A stretch of 64,000 nt of DNA, taken from Allodiplogaster sudhausi (Eukaryota > Nematoda > Chromadorea > Rhabditida > Diplogasteridae). The notes under the pieces are model-generated. The model saw only the letters and a list, made by a program, of their open reading frames with translations. It did not search any database and was not told where the DNA came from. Below, in pieces: positions 1-12,200 of the stretch (positions within the stretch are counted from its first letter, which is position 1; each line of letters begins with the position of its first letter). The DNA lies in the NCBI GenBank assembly GCA_945643635.1, contig CALZFC010000257.1:1482501-1546500 (forward strand), in the 5' to 3' direction. The translations under genes were made by a program, and so were the position numbers.

Positions 1-653
1 GAGATGGTGGGTGTTCTTATTCCTTCTGACTAGTTTCCGGTGGGGAAAAACCTTTTTCAAACCCTATCCCTAAATTACAGGATATCATCTCTCTCATCTG
101 TCTAGGCCCAGGAAGAAGATGAAGAAGCTGAAGTATTAACCTCAGGTCTCAAGTATTAACCTCAGGTCTCAAGTATTAACCTCAGGTCTCAGGTATTAGC
201 CTCAGGTCACAGTTAAAACCCTCACATGCACGGGTAGAGCTTTGGGTGTACATCGAGCAGAAATATGTGGTATTGTACGAGGGTAGCAGAGCTAGGGAGA
301 GGAGGGTCATCATGGAGAGTGGGTTGGTTACAAGGGTTGGAGGAAACTAAAATTGTTAACATAGCGGTGCTTAGTCTTTCTTAACCTTAGCGGTCCTTAG
401 TGTTCCTCAACCTTAAGGGTCTTAGTCTTCCTCAACCTTAAGGGACTTAGTCTTCCACTGGGGTCCTTAGCCCTCTTTAATCTTAGGGGTTCCTTACGCA
501 AGAGCACCCATTTAAACATAACCAGAGAAATAAAAAAAAACAGTCCCAATCAATTCCATTTTTACTGTAAAGGGGTAGAAGGAAGAAGGAAAAAAGGACC
601 AAAATTCAAATTTTAATGTTCAAATTTCCCGCCTCTTTTGCTTGTGCGACCTC
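1..653. other. 3' flank of the KDEL receptor gene, small tandem repeats
   Basis: No coding exon is visible. The stretch lies downstream of the KDEL receptor stop codon, which is on the minus strand. It holds two minisatellites: four copies of a 20-bp unit (AAGTATTAACCTCAGGTCTC) at about 132-212, the last copy diverged, and a looser array of about 30 bp at 365-495 built on CTTAGTCTTCCTCAACCTTA. No AATAAA signal for the receptor gene was found close to its stop. Confidence 0.7.
132..212. repeat. 20-bp tandem repeat, four copies
   Basis: The unit AAGTATTAACCTCAGGTCTC recurs head to tail; three copies are nearly identical and the fourth has changes. It is a local minisatellite with no visible coding role. 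Confidence 0.85.
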
Positions 654-1775
654 CTAGATGGGGAGCTCCAGGTTCTTGCGCGTGTTCACGACACGCGTGA
701 CGTAGACGTAGAAGAAGTCGGCGTAGAGCAGCGTCTGCACAATGCCTGCCACCGTAGCGATGCCGTCGAAGAAGGACTCGGTCTGGTAGCTGAAAAAAAG
801 TTAAAATATTAAAAACCTATAATATATATATTTTTTTAAATTTTTCTTTTAATTTTCATAATTAACGAATCAAAATCCTTTTTAAATTATTAAATTACAG
901 TGCTGAACAAGTTCGGCGCATGCGCCGTGTTGAACCCCCCCCCCCCCCGGCCTACCCAAAAACTCGCTGAACCCCCATGGCCTGCTCTGAATCATGTTAT
1001 TTTTTGCAAGCAAAAAGGGTTAAATTTCTAAATTAAATATATAAATACTCAAGAACAGCTAAAGGATACGGTGCTTCAACATTAAACCACCTTTCTATTT
1101 TTCTAATTATTTCTCAAAATAGTTACTAGCCTAAACGATTTTTTCACACTTGTGCCCCCCCCCCAAGCTGGAGCCGTTGTCCCCCCTGGGTCCTTGCATC
1201 ACTCCCCCCATTGGGAACATGGACCCCTCCCCTTGAGTCTTTATACAACTCCTCCCCCAAAGATCATGTACCCCTAACCCTTGGGTCCTTCATGTACCTC
1301 CCCCTGGGTCCTCGTAGCCTCCCTTCTTATCCCTTGTAACCACTCCCATTGGGTCCTTGTACCCCCACCCGGGTCACCCTTGGGTCCTTGTATCATCTTC
1401 CTAGAGTACATAGACCTCCTTACTGGTAGATCCAGTTGACAATGTAGAGTGCACGGTAGAGTGCACCGGGATGCCCCCAAGGGGTCCGTGGACCACCCCT
1501 CGTCTCCTGGGTCTTGTGCCCCCCTAACCGGTAGATCCAGTTGAAGATGTAGAGAGCGCGGTAGATGCCGAGTGCGAAGAGGTAGTGCGCCGTGATTGTC
1601 TCGGCAGAGCCCGTCTTCTGCAGCATGTAGAGCTGCGGGAAGATGGCCACCGCTTCCAGGTAGATGCTGGAATGAAAGGGGGAGAGGGAGGGAGAGATAA
1701 AAAGAGGGGGCATAGAGAGAGGGAAATGTGGGGGAGGGGCGAGAAGGGAGAGATAGAGAGAGAACGGGAGTGGAG

Positions 1776-1820
<45 letters not shown>

Positions 1821-2027
1821 GGGAGAGAGAGAGAGGGAGAGAGAGAGAGGGAGAGAGAGAGAGGGAGAGAGAGAGAGGGAGAGAGAGAGGGAGAGAGAGA
1901 TGGAGAGAGAGAGAGAGAGAGCGAGGGATAATGGGCTACCTGAACGTCCAGAGAATCTCCATGACTTCGAATTCGTGATTGATGAGGAGGGCGAGCGCGA
2001 CGCAAGGCAGCACGAGGAGTTCGATCC

Positions 2028-2082
<55 letters not shown>

Positions 2083-3876
2083 TATTTCTTTCATTAAATT
2101 TTTTATATTTACCCACAATAATCTACTTTTAAAAAGAAAGAACGTAAAATTAAAGGTATATTTCATTTCATATATAAAATTTATTGAATGCAGAAAATTT
2201 AAGAAAAAACGCCTATGCTAGGCGTCTTATAAGAGGTCTCCAAGCCCCTTGCAGGGCTATACACTTACCCATTTCCATAGCCCCACCCCTAGGTAGCCCC
2301 CTCCCCAACCCCTAGGTAACACCAACCTGAACGAGTCCGAGTCTCTCTCATAGGTACCGCGGAACTTGAACAGAATCAGGTAGATGGTGCCAGCAGTCGC
2401 GGCGAGGAAGAAGGCCTTAAAAATAAAGAATTTTTTTTATATTTTTTTTAGAATAGGAAACATTAGGGAGATTGGGAAACCCGGAATGTTAGAGCTAAAA
2501 TCTGTTTTACGTTCTTCTTTTTTTAAATCCAACATTACACTAAAATACACTACTCCAATCAAAATTACTTGAACATTTCCTTATTATTTAGAAAACAACA
2601 ATAACAAGAAAACAACAATAACAATAACAAATACCCTGAGCTAGTGTTAAATCAAGTGAAAGGTAAAGAAGGAAGAAAAATCACTCCAACTTTATGAATA
2701 CAACTTCATACCTTCATGAGACTGTTATACAGCGAGATATAAACAGTCAGAAGGTCCAGGTAACGAGTAGCGAACACCAGCATGTACAGGATCTAAAAAA
2801 ATAAAAATATTACTTAAAAAAACATAGCTTGCTTGTTTGTTACATACTTATTGACTGCTCCTTTCTCAATGCAAGAAAGAATCATCTAATTATCTTTTCC
2901 AAACCTCCTATCATTAATTTACCAGATCCAATTGAATAATGTTTCCCTCTTTCTCTAAATTTAATCTGCTTAAATAATACAATATTTTCGAGGGATCACT
3001 CCGAAAACTAGGCTAGAGAACGAAAAAAAAGAACTTGCCTTCACCAGAAGGATTAATAATAAATTAAAGAAAACCCCGTTAATCATCCAATTGGGAAGAT
3101 TTTCGGTTAAAAGTAAACCTTCTCACCATGCTAGGATGACAAATCTTTAGAAATTAATCAATATAAAATATAAGATTCGGAGCATTTTCTTTCGGATTCC
3201 AAACATTTGAATCATATTGCGAGTTCAAGAGGTTTATCCTCAAAGCTTTTGAAGCATTTGGTAGTAATTTTTAATCCCAAATAAAATGACCTGGCATCTA
3301 GTAGGATAAAATTGGCCCCAATAAAGAAATAAATATATAACAGTCTAGTACCATGGAAACGATGCTCTTTGGTCAACGTTTTCAATAACTAAATATGTTC
3401 CTCGGCTCAGGTGAATAAGATTTAACAACCGGCTCAAAAAAGCAAATATCCACCGTAGTTTCATGAGAACCACATGGTGATGGAAAAAAGACCTTCTGCC
3501 TTATCTACTTTTCTTCTTCCCAAGTGTCTTTTCTATAAAAAAAAACCATCGATAACACCGACTATCGATCGCGCTGGTGTTCGAAAGATTTTAAAATCAC
3601 CTCGTAACCCCTTTTAATGGCAATAGTTGAACGGGGAAAATCGAGCAAGAAAAAAAAATAGAAGATAGACTTGCGATGCGCTCTCTTTTCCCGCAAAATG
3701 TCGCAATTTAAGGCCATTAATTAACTATTAACTAATTAATCAACTAATTAAGCTTCTTCAGAAACCTGCGAGCGGACAGAGATGCCGGACACGCTGCGAG
3801 TCTTCCACATCTTCCATAGCAGAATAAGGATGGCCGCGAGGTGGGAGAGATCGCCACAAAGTCGAAAGATGTTCAT
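654..3876 (-). CDS. erd-2: KDEL (ER lumen protein retaining) receptor, complete
   Basis: Seven-helix Golgi/ER membrane receptor that binds the C-terminal KDEL/HDEL tetrapeptide of escaped ER residents and returns them by COPI vesicles. Six exons on the minus strand: 3876-3766, 2792-2712, 2415-2327, 2026-1940, 1666-1529 and 789-654. All use GT-AG and all phases fit, giving 213 aa (the family is about 212). Diagnostic segments are the start [92 protein letters not shown], and [11 protein letters not shown] near the C-terminus. The start is the ATG at 3876; an in-frame ATG further upstream would add residues the family lacks and would cross a likely splice acceptor. Introns carry (CT)n on the sense strand and (TA)n. 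C. elegans has more than one erd-2 paralogue, so the symbol names the family only. Confidence 0.96.
1150..1415. repeat. C-rich minisatellite in the last KDEL receptor intron
   Basis: An irregular tandem array, about 30 bp per unit, built around GGGTCCTTGTACCCCC. It lies beside the duplicated exon end, so local tandem duplication is active in this intron. Confidence 0.65.
1423..1475 (-). pseudogene. Partial duplicate of KDEL receptor exon 5 with its own donor site
   Basis: Inside the last intron, about 100 bp beyond the true donor, is a second copy of the 3' end of exon 5. On the minus strand it reads [13 protein letters not shown], against [13 protein letters not shown] in the real exon. It is followed by a GTAAGG that would serve as a donor. 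The similarity covers roughly 40 bp and then fades. It could be a decaying exon duplication or, less likely, a substitute exon end; splicing to exon 6 from here would still keep the NWIY segment. Confidence 0.7.
1780..2080. repeat. (GA)n and (TA)n microsatellites flanking KDEL receptor exon 4
   Basis: A GA tract fills 1780-1925 and ends a few bases from the exon 4 donor at 1939. A pure TA run at about 2029-2080 starts directly upstream (in gene sense) of the exon 4 acceptor. The 87-bp exon is therefore squeezed between two expandable repeats. Confidence 0.9.
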
Positions 3877-3907
3877 CTTTTCTCGTGGAGCAGAAGAAGT
3901 CGGTTCC

Positions 3908-4170
3908 TGGCTACCCTGTAAACTTGGAGCAAACTCTATATTGATTGATATCAAAAAAGACTTCTAAATAGACCGCCAGCGCTAAAAAAAGGCCCCTGGT
4001 GGCTACCCTATAAACTTGGAACAAACTCAATATTGATTGACATCAAGCAGACTTCTAAACTAACAGCAAGCGCTAAAAAGGCTCATGTTGGCTACCCTAT
4101 AAACTTGGAACAACAAACTCAACTATTGATTGACAGCAGACTAACAAAACAAATGCGAAAAGGGCTACTG
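3908..4170. repeat. About 90-bp tandem repeat, three copies, upstream of the KDEL receptor
   Basis: Copies begin at about 3908, 4003 and 4087 with GGCTACCCTATAAACTTGGA, followed by CAAACTC and TATTGATTGACATCAA; each ends in a GCGCTAAAAA- or GCGAAAA-like stretch. The first copy contains the candidate acceptor next to the start codon, so the 5' end of the gene appears to have been built from, or duplicated into, this repeat. Confidence 0.8.
3911..3930 (-). promoter_or_regulatory. Candidate trans-splice acceptor for the KDEL receptor mRNA
   Basis: On the minus strand CCAAGTTTACAG/GGTAGCC lies 40 nt before the ATG. A pyrimidine-poor but plausible acceptor this close to a start fits nematode spliced-leader addition. 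The same motif, mostly as TTTATAG, recurs in the neighbouring tandem repeat copies. This is inference; no leader gene is in the window. Confidence 0.35.
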
Positions 4171-4480
4171 GTTTTAAATAACGAGCAAAGTATCCTTTCA
4201 CAATAAGTTCGACCGACTTTCACAACTTTCTGCTAATGCAATGATTCATGAAAATATTCGCTTGGAATCGAAGGGCGGTGCGAGATTTAAATAAAGGAAG
4301 CGTATTGTTTTAAATAACAAATCCTGGTATCAAAGTTCGAGCAAGGTCTTTTTCTCAAGTTGGATTGAGTGAATCACAACCTTATGCTAATTCAATGATT
4401 CCAGAACTTTCGCTTGGTTTCGTATATAGAAGAGCAGTGCGACCTTTAAAAAAACAGCCCATTTTAAACGAATTTTAAAC
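4155..4480. repeat. About 165-bp diverged direct duplication
   Basis: Two segments, about 4155-4310 and 4312-4475, share TTTTAAATAAC, AAGTTCGA, CACAACTTTCTGCTAAT (or CACAACCTTATGCTAAT), CAATGATTC and TTCGCTTGG in the same order. It is a noncoding direct repeat adjacent to the 90-bp array. Confidence 0.7.
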
Positions 4481-5650
4481 AACAAAAAGGTGAATACGAG
4501 ACCTAATAATGCTAGTTCGCCTGCTTGTCAATCCGAATAGCCACCAATACAAAACACAATCAAGGTCATTCGCGGTAACTTCATCACCCGACAATACGAG
4601 CCACCAAAATCTAGGACGCGCTCGACCTTTTCCTTTCGTTTTCCTTCCCCAAGCGAGACGTGTCTATACCGTATGACACATGTGAGCTGGCAAGCGTGGT
4701 TCGCTTGGTCCTCCGGTGGGTCAAAGATATAACTGACACATTTCTAACGTTATTTCCATACTTTCTTTTCTTACTTAGCGTCCGTTCAATTAAGGAAGAT
4801 TAAAAACCTGTAAGTCCGATAAAGTACATGAAGAGGTTTCAGAACTTGTAAATTACAAGATTTGACCAGATCAAGGAATTAGGTTAATTGCTTTATTCAT
4901 TTTTCCTGTAGCGATGCGATTCTTGCGAGATCCTCGCTTATTCATCGATTTTCACTCTTTTCATCATATTTTTTTCTATAAAATGAAACATAAAAAACAT
5001 GAAAAAAAAATTTTAAGGCCATTTTCCACTCATCCATGTGATTCTTAACCGGGCGCACAGAATGAGGTCATTATTATTGGTGATGGATGAAGAAACAAAC
5101 AAAAGAGGATAAAAGATGCAAGAAAGAAACATATGCCAACATTTTCCAGGATAATTCAACGGTTAGCCGCAACGGGTTCCAAAAATGGTATGATCTTTTC
5201 ATCTTTTCGCTCTCGGGTAAGTGAAGGAATTAAGGGTTTTTAGGGACTAAAAGCAAGCTATAATGACAGAAATACACAAGTTAAAAGAAATAAATTTAAT
5301 CAAGAGATCCTCATGTACAACAACAACAGGAAAACAGCCGCGTAACGACTTGGCCATAATGATTAAGTATATGGAGTCTATCAAAAAGGACAGTGCGCAC
5401 CAAAAAGGCGCAATAAGGTAGATTGGGTAAGATAGAAAGGCTGCAGAAGGCCGATCCTATGATAACAAGGTAAAAATGCGGAGAATCAAGCAGAAATGCC
5501 CTATAACCAACATCTTTAAAAAAAAAGTCATGTAAGAGGTAATCCAATAACACATCAGTAATTACAAACAGCAATTGAAAAAAAAGAAATATTACAAATA
5601 AAAATCGATCAATAATCTAGGCACGATAATGTCATACAAATAATAAAATG
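4481..5650. other. Spacer between the KDEL receptor 5' side and the EMSY-like 3' end
   Basis: No exon with conserved sequence is visible. A minus-strand 87-codon open stretch at 5311-5574 is hydrophobic and begins just beyond the EMSY-like stop codon, so it is most simply 3' untranslated sequence. The 1.77-kb gap between two genes on the same strand is too wide for a typical nematode operon. Confidence 0.5.
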
Positions 5651-6222
5651 CTAGCTAATCTCCATGACACTTTGTTGGAGTATGTCCTGGATGGCAATGG
5701 GGGTCGAGATTGGTGGGTCTATGGAGGTCGAGATTGTCGGGGCTGTGGTTGCACCCCCGCTACTACTGCTGGTTGTGGGTGGTGGTGGTAGTGGTAGTTC
5801 AGAGCCCGTAGGTGGGGCAGCCACCTCGCCTGCTGGTGGTATGTCGCGACGAGTGCTCGTGGGCGGGTCAAGAAGGGGTGCTGGCATGGGGAGGTTGCAC
5901 TGGGTCCTTACATGTACCCCTTCTACCTCTTCTTGGGTAGGTCCATGGCCCTCCTCTCCTCCTCCTCCTAGCATCATCATAATGCAGTCGTCAAGACCTG
6001 CTGCACGTGCTGCAGCTGCCAACACATTGTCATGGCCAGCCGGCTCTCCGTTCAGGTATATTTCCTGCAAAATGGAGAAAATATTTTCATCACCCCTTCT
6101 CTTCTTCTACGTTTCCCTCTATTTACAGTAGTCACACCAAAATTCTCCCAGGTTAGCTAAATAGAAAGTTGAGTGAGATATATTTCCTTAAAAAATATAC
6201 ATATATAAATATATATATATAA

Positions 6223-6276
<54 letters not shown>

Positions 6277-9200
6277 CATCCCCCTTCCCATTTTCTTTGG
6301 TTTCCCTAATTACAGTAGTCACATCAAAATTCTCTCGCATTAGTTGAATAAAAAGTTAACCCTTTCTTTTCTTCCTCTAATTCCGTATTTAAATTTTATT
6401 AATTAATAGCAATCTGGGCAAATAGTGATTAAAAATTTTTAAGAAGGGAACAAGAAAAAATAAGTAACCGCTGGATCGAGAACTGCCTGGCTAGCAGCAG
6501 CCGCTTGGATCCTTGGCGGAATCACGCCATTCCTGAGGTCTTCTCCAGCGTGAACTTGCTGCTGGCTGTTGTATCGCCGTCGTGCATGCGGTCCTTGAGG
6601 TAGGGAGGATGGTCCGGAATGTGGCCCGGACATGGTCGGGGCTCTTGGCGGTGGTCCTGACATGGTTGGTACCCCTGCCGAGTATCCGGGCGTGGTCGCC
6701 ACTCCAGCCGGGTGTCCGAGCGTGGTCGGTACTCCTGGTGGAGGTGGTCGCTGACCTGTGGATGATACCTCGTCAATCGCCACCGAATACGAGAGCACAC
6801 CGCCGTCCATGGCCATCACTTTCAGCGAGTTTGGCTTCTGTAAAATAAGATATTTTTTCTCTCTCTTATTTTGCTTTTCTTAAAAGTACAATTTTCCTCT
6901 CACTCTCTCTCTCTCTCTTATTTCTCTTTTCCTGTCTCGCAAAAAAAACTGATAGACAACATGTCCATTTTAACTTCCTAGTGACTCCATATCTTTCAGT
7001 AAGTTCATCATGCATTTACATTTCTTTTTCCTCTAAACATGTCGTAAAATGTGGAATTTTTTAAATATATAATTCTAATAAATAAATAAATTAATTAATC
7101 AACAAAATTACACTGACATCAACGCAGTGCTCCGAATAGACAGGAGTGGATGGCTTGAAGAGGGAGCGATGTGATGTCGCCATTGAAGCTTGCGGTGGCT
7201 GCTGAAAATATTATAATAATTAGTCTTATAATAATTAATATTATAATAATTAGTATTTTAATAATTAATATTATAATAACTAGTCTTATAATAATTAGTC
7301 TTATAATAATTAATATTATAATAATTAAGACGTATTTGTCCGATTGTCATTCTCTTTATTATACAGTATCTAAATGAGATAACAAATTAAATTAACATTC
7401 TATAAAACTTGCCAGTCGAAAAGGCAGGAATCCGACATGCTCCTGCTCTTTTACGTTCTGCTGTTCTGCAGCAGCTTGTAGGTGAGTGGTTGGCGGAGTT
7501 GGCACTTTGCCAAGCCCCGCCCCTCCAGCTGGAACGTTGCCAAGCCCCGCCCCCTGCTTTCCCACGCCTGGCTGCGCGTACTGCTTCAGCGCGTTGTTGC
7601 TCTTCATGAGACGTCCTATAAATGTCAGGGAGAGGCATCAGAACTAGCAATATCTTCTGGATTTTTTTTTAATTTCAATTTTGCAATTTTAATTATAAGA
7701 AACACACTCTTATGCACATATTTGAAAATAGTAAATAGGATAAATCACCTTCTTCCTTTTTTCCCATTAGTGGTTCTGTGAACCTAATTCCCTTTTATAT
7801 TTAGTGCACTAATTACTTAACGATCTCAATGCCTCAACGACTCCAGCAAGTGTTAATCCAAATCCAGGGCTCTATTTTTCGTTGGGAGATCCAAAGCCTC
7901 CTATTTGATGAGTAAATCCAAGGCCACCATGTTGGTAAAAGAATCCAAAGGTCCCTCTTTGGTCATTGAATCTAAAGCTCCCTCTATGATGGATGAATCC
8001 AAGAACCTCTTTCTATGATGGGTGAATCCAAGGCCCCTCTTTTGGAGGGTGAATACAGGGACCCACTTGGTGGGTGAATACAAGGCCCCATTTTTGGTGG
8101 GTGAATACAAGTCCCCATTTTTGATAGATTGGTTGGTGAATCCAAGGCCCTCTCTTTTTGGTGGGTGAATACAACGCCCCCTTTTTGGTGGGTGAATCCG
8201 ATGCCCCCTCGTTCTCCTCCTACCTCCATGCAGTCCGTTCACGCCCTTCTCCAGTACATCCCTCGCGACGCACGATCTCGAACCGTTCGCATTCTCCAGT
8301 TTCGCTGCGTCTGGAGGCAAATAAATTCTCTTTTTTGAAACCTTAGAAATAATTTTTTTAATCGACTTTAACATATTCTTTTTAGTAGAATTGTTATACT
8401 TTTCAAAAAAAATTCGTCCAATTACCACATTTCATCTCAACTCTACTTCTCACTTCTCCTTTTGCACCAATAACCAAGAGCATATTCTCCATGTTCTTGC
8501 GTCGCCGAAGTGTGTCTGTAGTCATATCAGCACAGTCTATGGAGCCTTGCCACCTCCTAGGGGACCTCGTCCACCCCCTCTCCGGGAACTTGCCACTCCC
8601 ATTCCGGCGATGTCGTGAGCGGTCTGCTGCCCATTCCCTTCCCCTTTGATCACAACTACTGACTCGCCAATTTCTATTGATTATTTTCAATGTCTTCACA
8701 TCTTTACGATGTATGAATAAATAATAAATAAATGTTTATTGAACTACATAAGTCATGTTTCCCTTATTTCTCAAACTTGAAAAAAGTTCTTAAAAACACT
8801 GGTCAACTCCTCCTCCCCCATCCACTCCCCAGACTCACCAATCATGATCGACTTGACCTTCTCGGCCACTTTCTCATCGGTTGCTGGCTCTTCTGGTGTC
8901 GCTCCGCCGCCGGCGGTGCCTGCTGCTGCTGCTGCCGCAGCTGCTGCTAGTCTCCCGGCTGCGCCCCTCGCCGTTCCGTTCACTCCACGGCCCCCGCGTC
9001 TTCCATTTAGGCCTCTGAGAAAATGGCGTTTAAAGTGTTTTCTCTAATATCTCTTCTATTTAGGCCTCTAAAATTTCTTTTCTAAAGGACGAATTAATGC
9101 GATTTTCCGGAAGATTGCGATTGCAGAATAAAACAAGAATGACACAACAGCGATGATAGAGGAGACATATGACAGAAGCAGAGACCGAAATAGAGAGAGG

Positions 9201-12200
9201 AAGCGATATAGTGAAACGGGAAGAAAGACGATGAGAGAGAGATAGGGGGCAGAGAACTACAGAGAGACCAAGAGAAAGAGAGAGGAAGAGTGAGAGAGAG
9301 AGAGAGAGCGTGTGAGAGAGAGAGTGAGAGAGAGAGAGAGTCAGAGAGAGAGAGACATACTCACCCCCTTGCCCTGGTGACTCCGTGTGCCGCGGCGAGT
9401 GCTTGTCCCACAGTCGTCGTCGGTGTTGCATTCGAAGCGATAGCTGAGAGGCTTGCGCTAACACTCTGCTGCTTAGACAACGGTGTCGTGGGAGTGGTTG
9501 GAGGGGCTTGGGTTGCAGAAGGCATGGGAACCGAGTGGGCGGAGCCAGAAGGCGTGGGAACAGAGTGGGCGGAGCCAGAAGGCGTGGGAACCGAGTGGGC
9601 GGAGCCTATGGTGGTCACGGGTTGTGAGGTCTGATGGCTCGGAGGCGGTGGGGGTATCCCTCCAACTGGCAATGACCCTGATGGTGCTCCTGTTTGGGGT
9701 GCCTGAGGAGGAGGCGGTGCTTGGCAGGCCGGAGGCCCATAGTCGTGTCCGTACTGCTCGGGCGCGAGCACATTCAGTGTTCGGGCGGCAGCTGAGGGGG
9801 CGGAGCCAGAAGGCGTGGGAACCGAGTGGGCGGAGCCAGAAGGCGTGGGAACTGATTGGGCGGGACCTATAGTGGTCGTTGCCGGTGTTCCTCCCTCTGC
9901 TCCTGCTCCTCCACCGATGCGATGCGACGAAATACTCAACGGTGCTGCTGCTGGCCTCTCGTGGCCTAAAATTTTCATTATTCTATTTCAAAAATAACTC
10001 CTACATTTTATTTATTTAAAATTTTAATATCTCTATGCACATATAAAGCGTGAATTGTTCGTTCTAAAAATTAACCAAGTCTTTATCGTTTCTTCAAGTC
10101 CTTTAACTAACCAAAAAGTAGCGAAATTTTCATTAAAAAATTTAGAAATTTTTTTCTTAAGATTTAATTTACCCTTGTTTATTACTAATTCCTCTTTCTG
10201 TTACTTCATTAACAAACCCAATAGCCTCGCGTGTTGCGTTGCCGTTACTGCAATGTTGTGAGCAGCTGCTGAAATAAAAATAAAGATATACATAAATTTA
10301 AAAACAAATTAGATCCACACCACTGAGGTCGCTTCATCATATTTAATTTGATGTAATAAATAATAATTTTCCTATATTTACGCTCCCTCACTCAAGAAAG
10401 ATCATTGTCTGCAGAATGCAAATCTGTTTGTCCAACCACATGTACTGCGAGTGAGAGCAAAATTTTCAATTTTTCTTGAAATTTTACAATTTGTTAAATG
10501 TTATTTTAATTATTGTTATATATTATACATAAATTAATAATTATAATATTAAACCAGTAGATGGCGTTGATGGAGATGAGGCACTTGCTTGCGAAGCGGA
10601 TGGCGAAGCTGTCCGCGTGGTTGCATAGAACTTGCTCGCACTCCGCGCCATGCCAACTCTGGAATTTATTTTTCTTTTATAAGTTCAAATCTAAATAACC
10701 AATTAAGAATGGAATTAATCTTATTTAATTACAGCCGTTTAGATATAGCTGTAGCCACTAGTATTGGTGACAAGACATTTTTTTACCAACTATAAAACAT
10801 ACGTATTACTGTAGACATTCCTCTTGTACGGAGGCGATGTCAAGAGAGCGCCCGGTCTTGCGAGGCCTCCTACTGTAGCGCATCCCAGACTCGACGGGGT
10901 TTGCATACTTGACGGAGGATGCACCACATGGTGACTGCCACTCTCTTCTATTACCATTCTGGATCCGGGCGAGAGTGATAACCTAGAGTCGCCGCGATCT
11001 CTTCTCAGGATTGACGCTGAAAATATATTTGATAACATTTACAAAAAAGTCTTTAATTTCATATAATGCACAAGTTTACCTTTTAAACTTATTACGTAAT
11101 GACCAATATAACAATACCAGTTAACTATTCAAAAATCGAAACTACGTTCCCAAATTCTTGCCTGTTATGCAGTAAAATTATGCAACCTTGAAATTAAAAA
11201 CCACAATTAATTGTCTCCTTATTTGCTACTTACAAAACACGTCTACGCCACCTGGCCAATACCAACCTGTCACCATATGCTGTACTGGTGTCTGTCCGGG
11301 AGATGCTTCTTGTTTTCCAGTCATACTGGGGACTCTTGGGATTGGTGACGAAGTCATGGGTGCGGGAAGCAAAAACCCAGACTGGGTTCCACCTCCTCCT
11401 CCTCCTACCGCCTTGGTCGGTGTCAGCGCTCTCTGGGATGTGGTTGGGGAGGTTCGCGGGAATGCTAGGAGGTTTGGCATCATCAGATTGGTGTTGGGTT
11501 GGGGAGTGGGATCGATGACAAAGGCGGGGTGGGTTGAGGAGGTCGATGGGGCGGAGAGGGACGGCGGCAGTAGGCTGATTGAAGGCGGAGGCGAGCCAAA
11601 GCCATTATTGTTGTTATTCGATGGACGCTTCGTTGACCTGAAAATAGATGTTAAACCCTTTTTTCATTTTTTTCTAATTTTAATATTTTTACAATTAATT
11701 CTCTTTATAGACGAAACAAGGTATTTAATTTATCCTGTGGTCAAATGAAATTTGATCGCGTGGGCGGTAGGATTCCCCTTTCTCGAAATCTAGCCAACCC
11801 GCCTGATTGTCCCACTTTTTAGATTCAGTTTTTCACGGCGCATCTTCGTAGGGGGTCTCATCTTCCAATAATTCTTAGAAATCAAGATATTATCGATTAA
11901 CGGGTCAATTTGTTTTTTGTTATTAGGAGCGACCCATATTAAATCATATCTTTAAAAGTAGGGATCGCAGAGGGATGGGACTTGCAGCATATTGAAGAGT
12001 TTCACGAGGGCTTCAAGATGATTCTATTTGGGTTAGGCAGGGTTTCCGGAAAAGTGCCCTGAGTGGTGTTGAATTTTAGGTCAAGATTCACTTTGGATTA
12101 AGGGAAAAATCGATAATCTTAAGTCAAACATTTTCTTGGTAAAGGGGTCGCAGATACGAATCCGCGCGCGCACAAAGCCTTTTGCACGCTTTCATATGCC

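Larger units (their letters stand above)
5651..11637 (-). other. EMSY: Ser/Thr/Pro-rich tail exons 9-21 of the EMSY-like gene
   Basis: The tail is mostly low complexity: Asn and Pro runs in exon 9, a [10 protein letters not shown] repeat in exon 13, an alanine run in exon 14, Gly/Leu/Gln-rich exon 18, and Pro-rich exon 20. More ordered parts are [15 protein letters not shown] and [20 protein letters not shown] (exons 16-17), YSEHCVDVS joined to [20 protein letters not shown] (exons 19-20) and the start of the last exon, [20 protein letters not shown]. These may be interaction motifs. The stop is TAG at 5651. Confidence 0.7.

Noticed and set aside
5311..5574. 87-codon hydrophobic frame on the minus strand
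   Set aside because: It follows directly on the EMSY-like stop, has no conserved motif and no clear start context; 3' untranslated sequence is simpler.
7901..8428. 175-codon minus-strand frame with HPPK/THQK repeats
   Set aside because: It is the 30-bp minisatellite in EMSY-like intron 17, read through the exon 17 donor.
10390..10450. Possible EMSY-like exon reading [15 protein letters not shown] on the minus strand
   Set aside because: It has an acceptor and a donor-like GTGAGG, but in the needed phase it ends in a stop at the donor. Skipping it keeps all phases, so I left it out of the model; a short alternative transcript remains possible.
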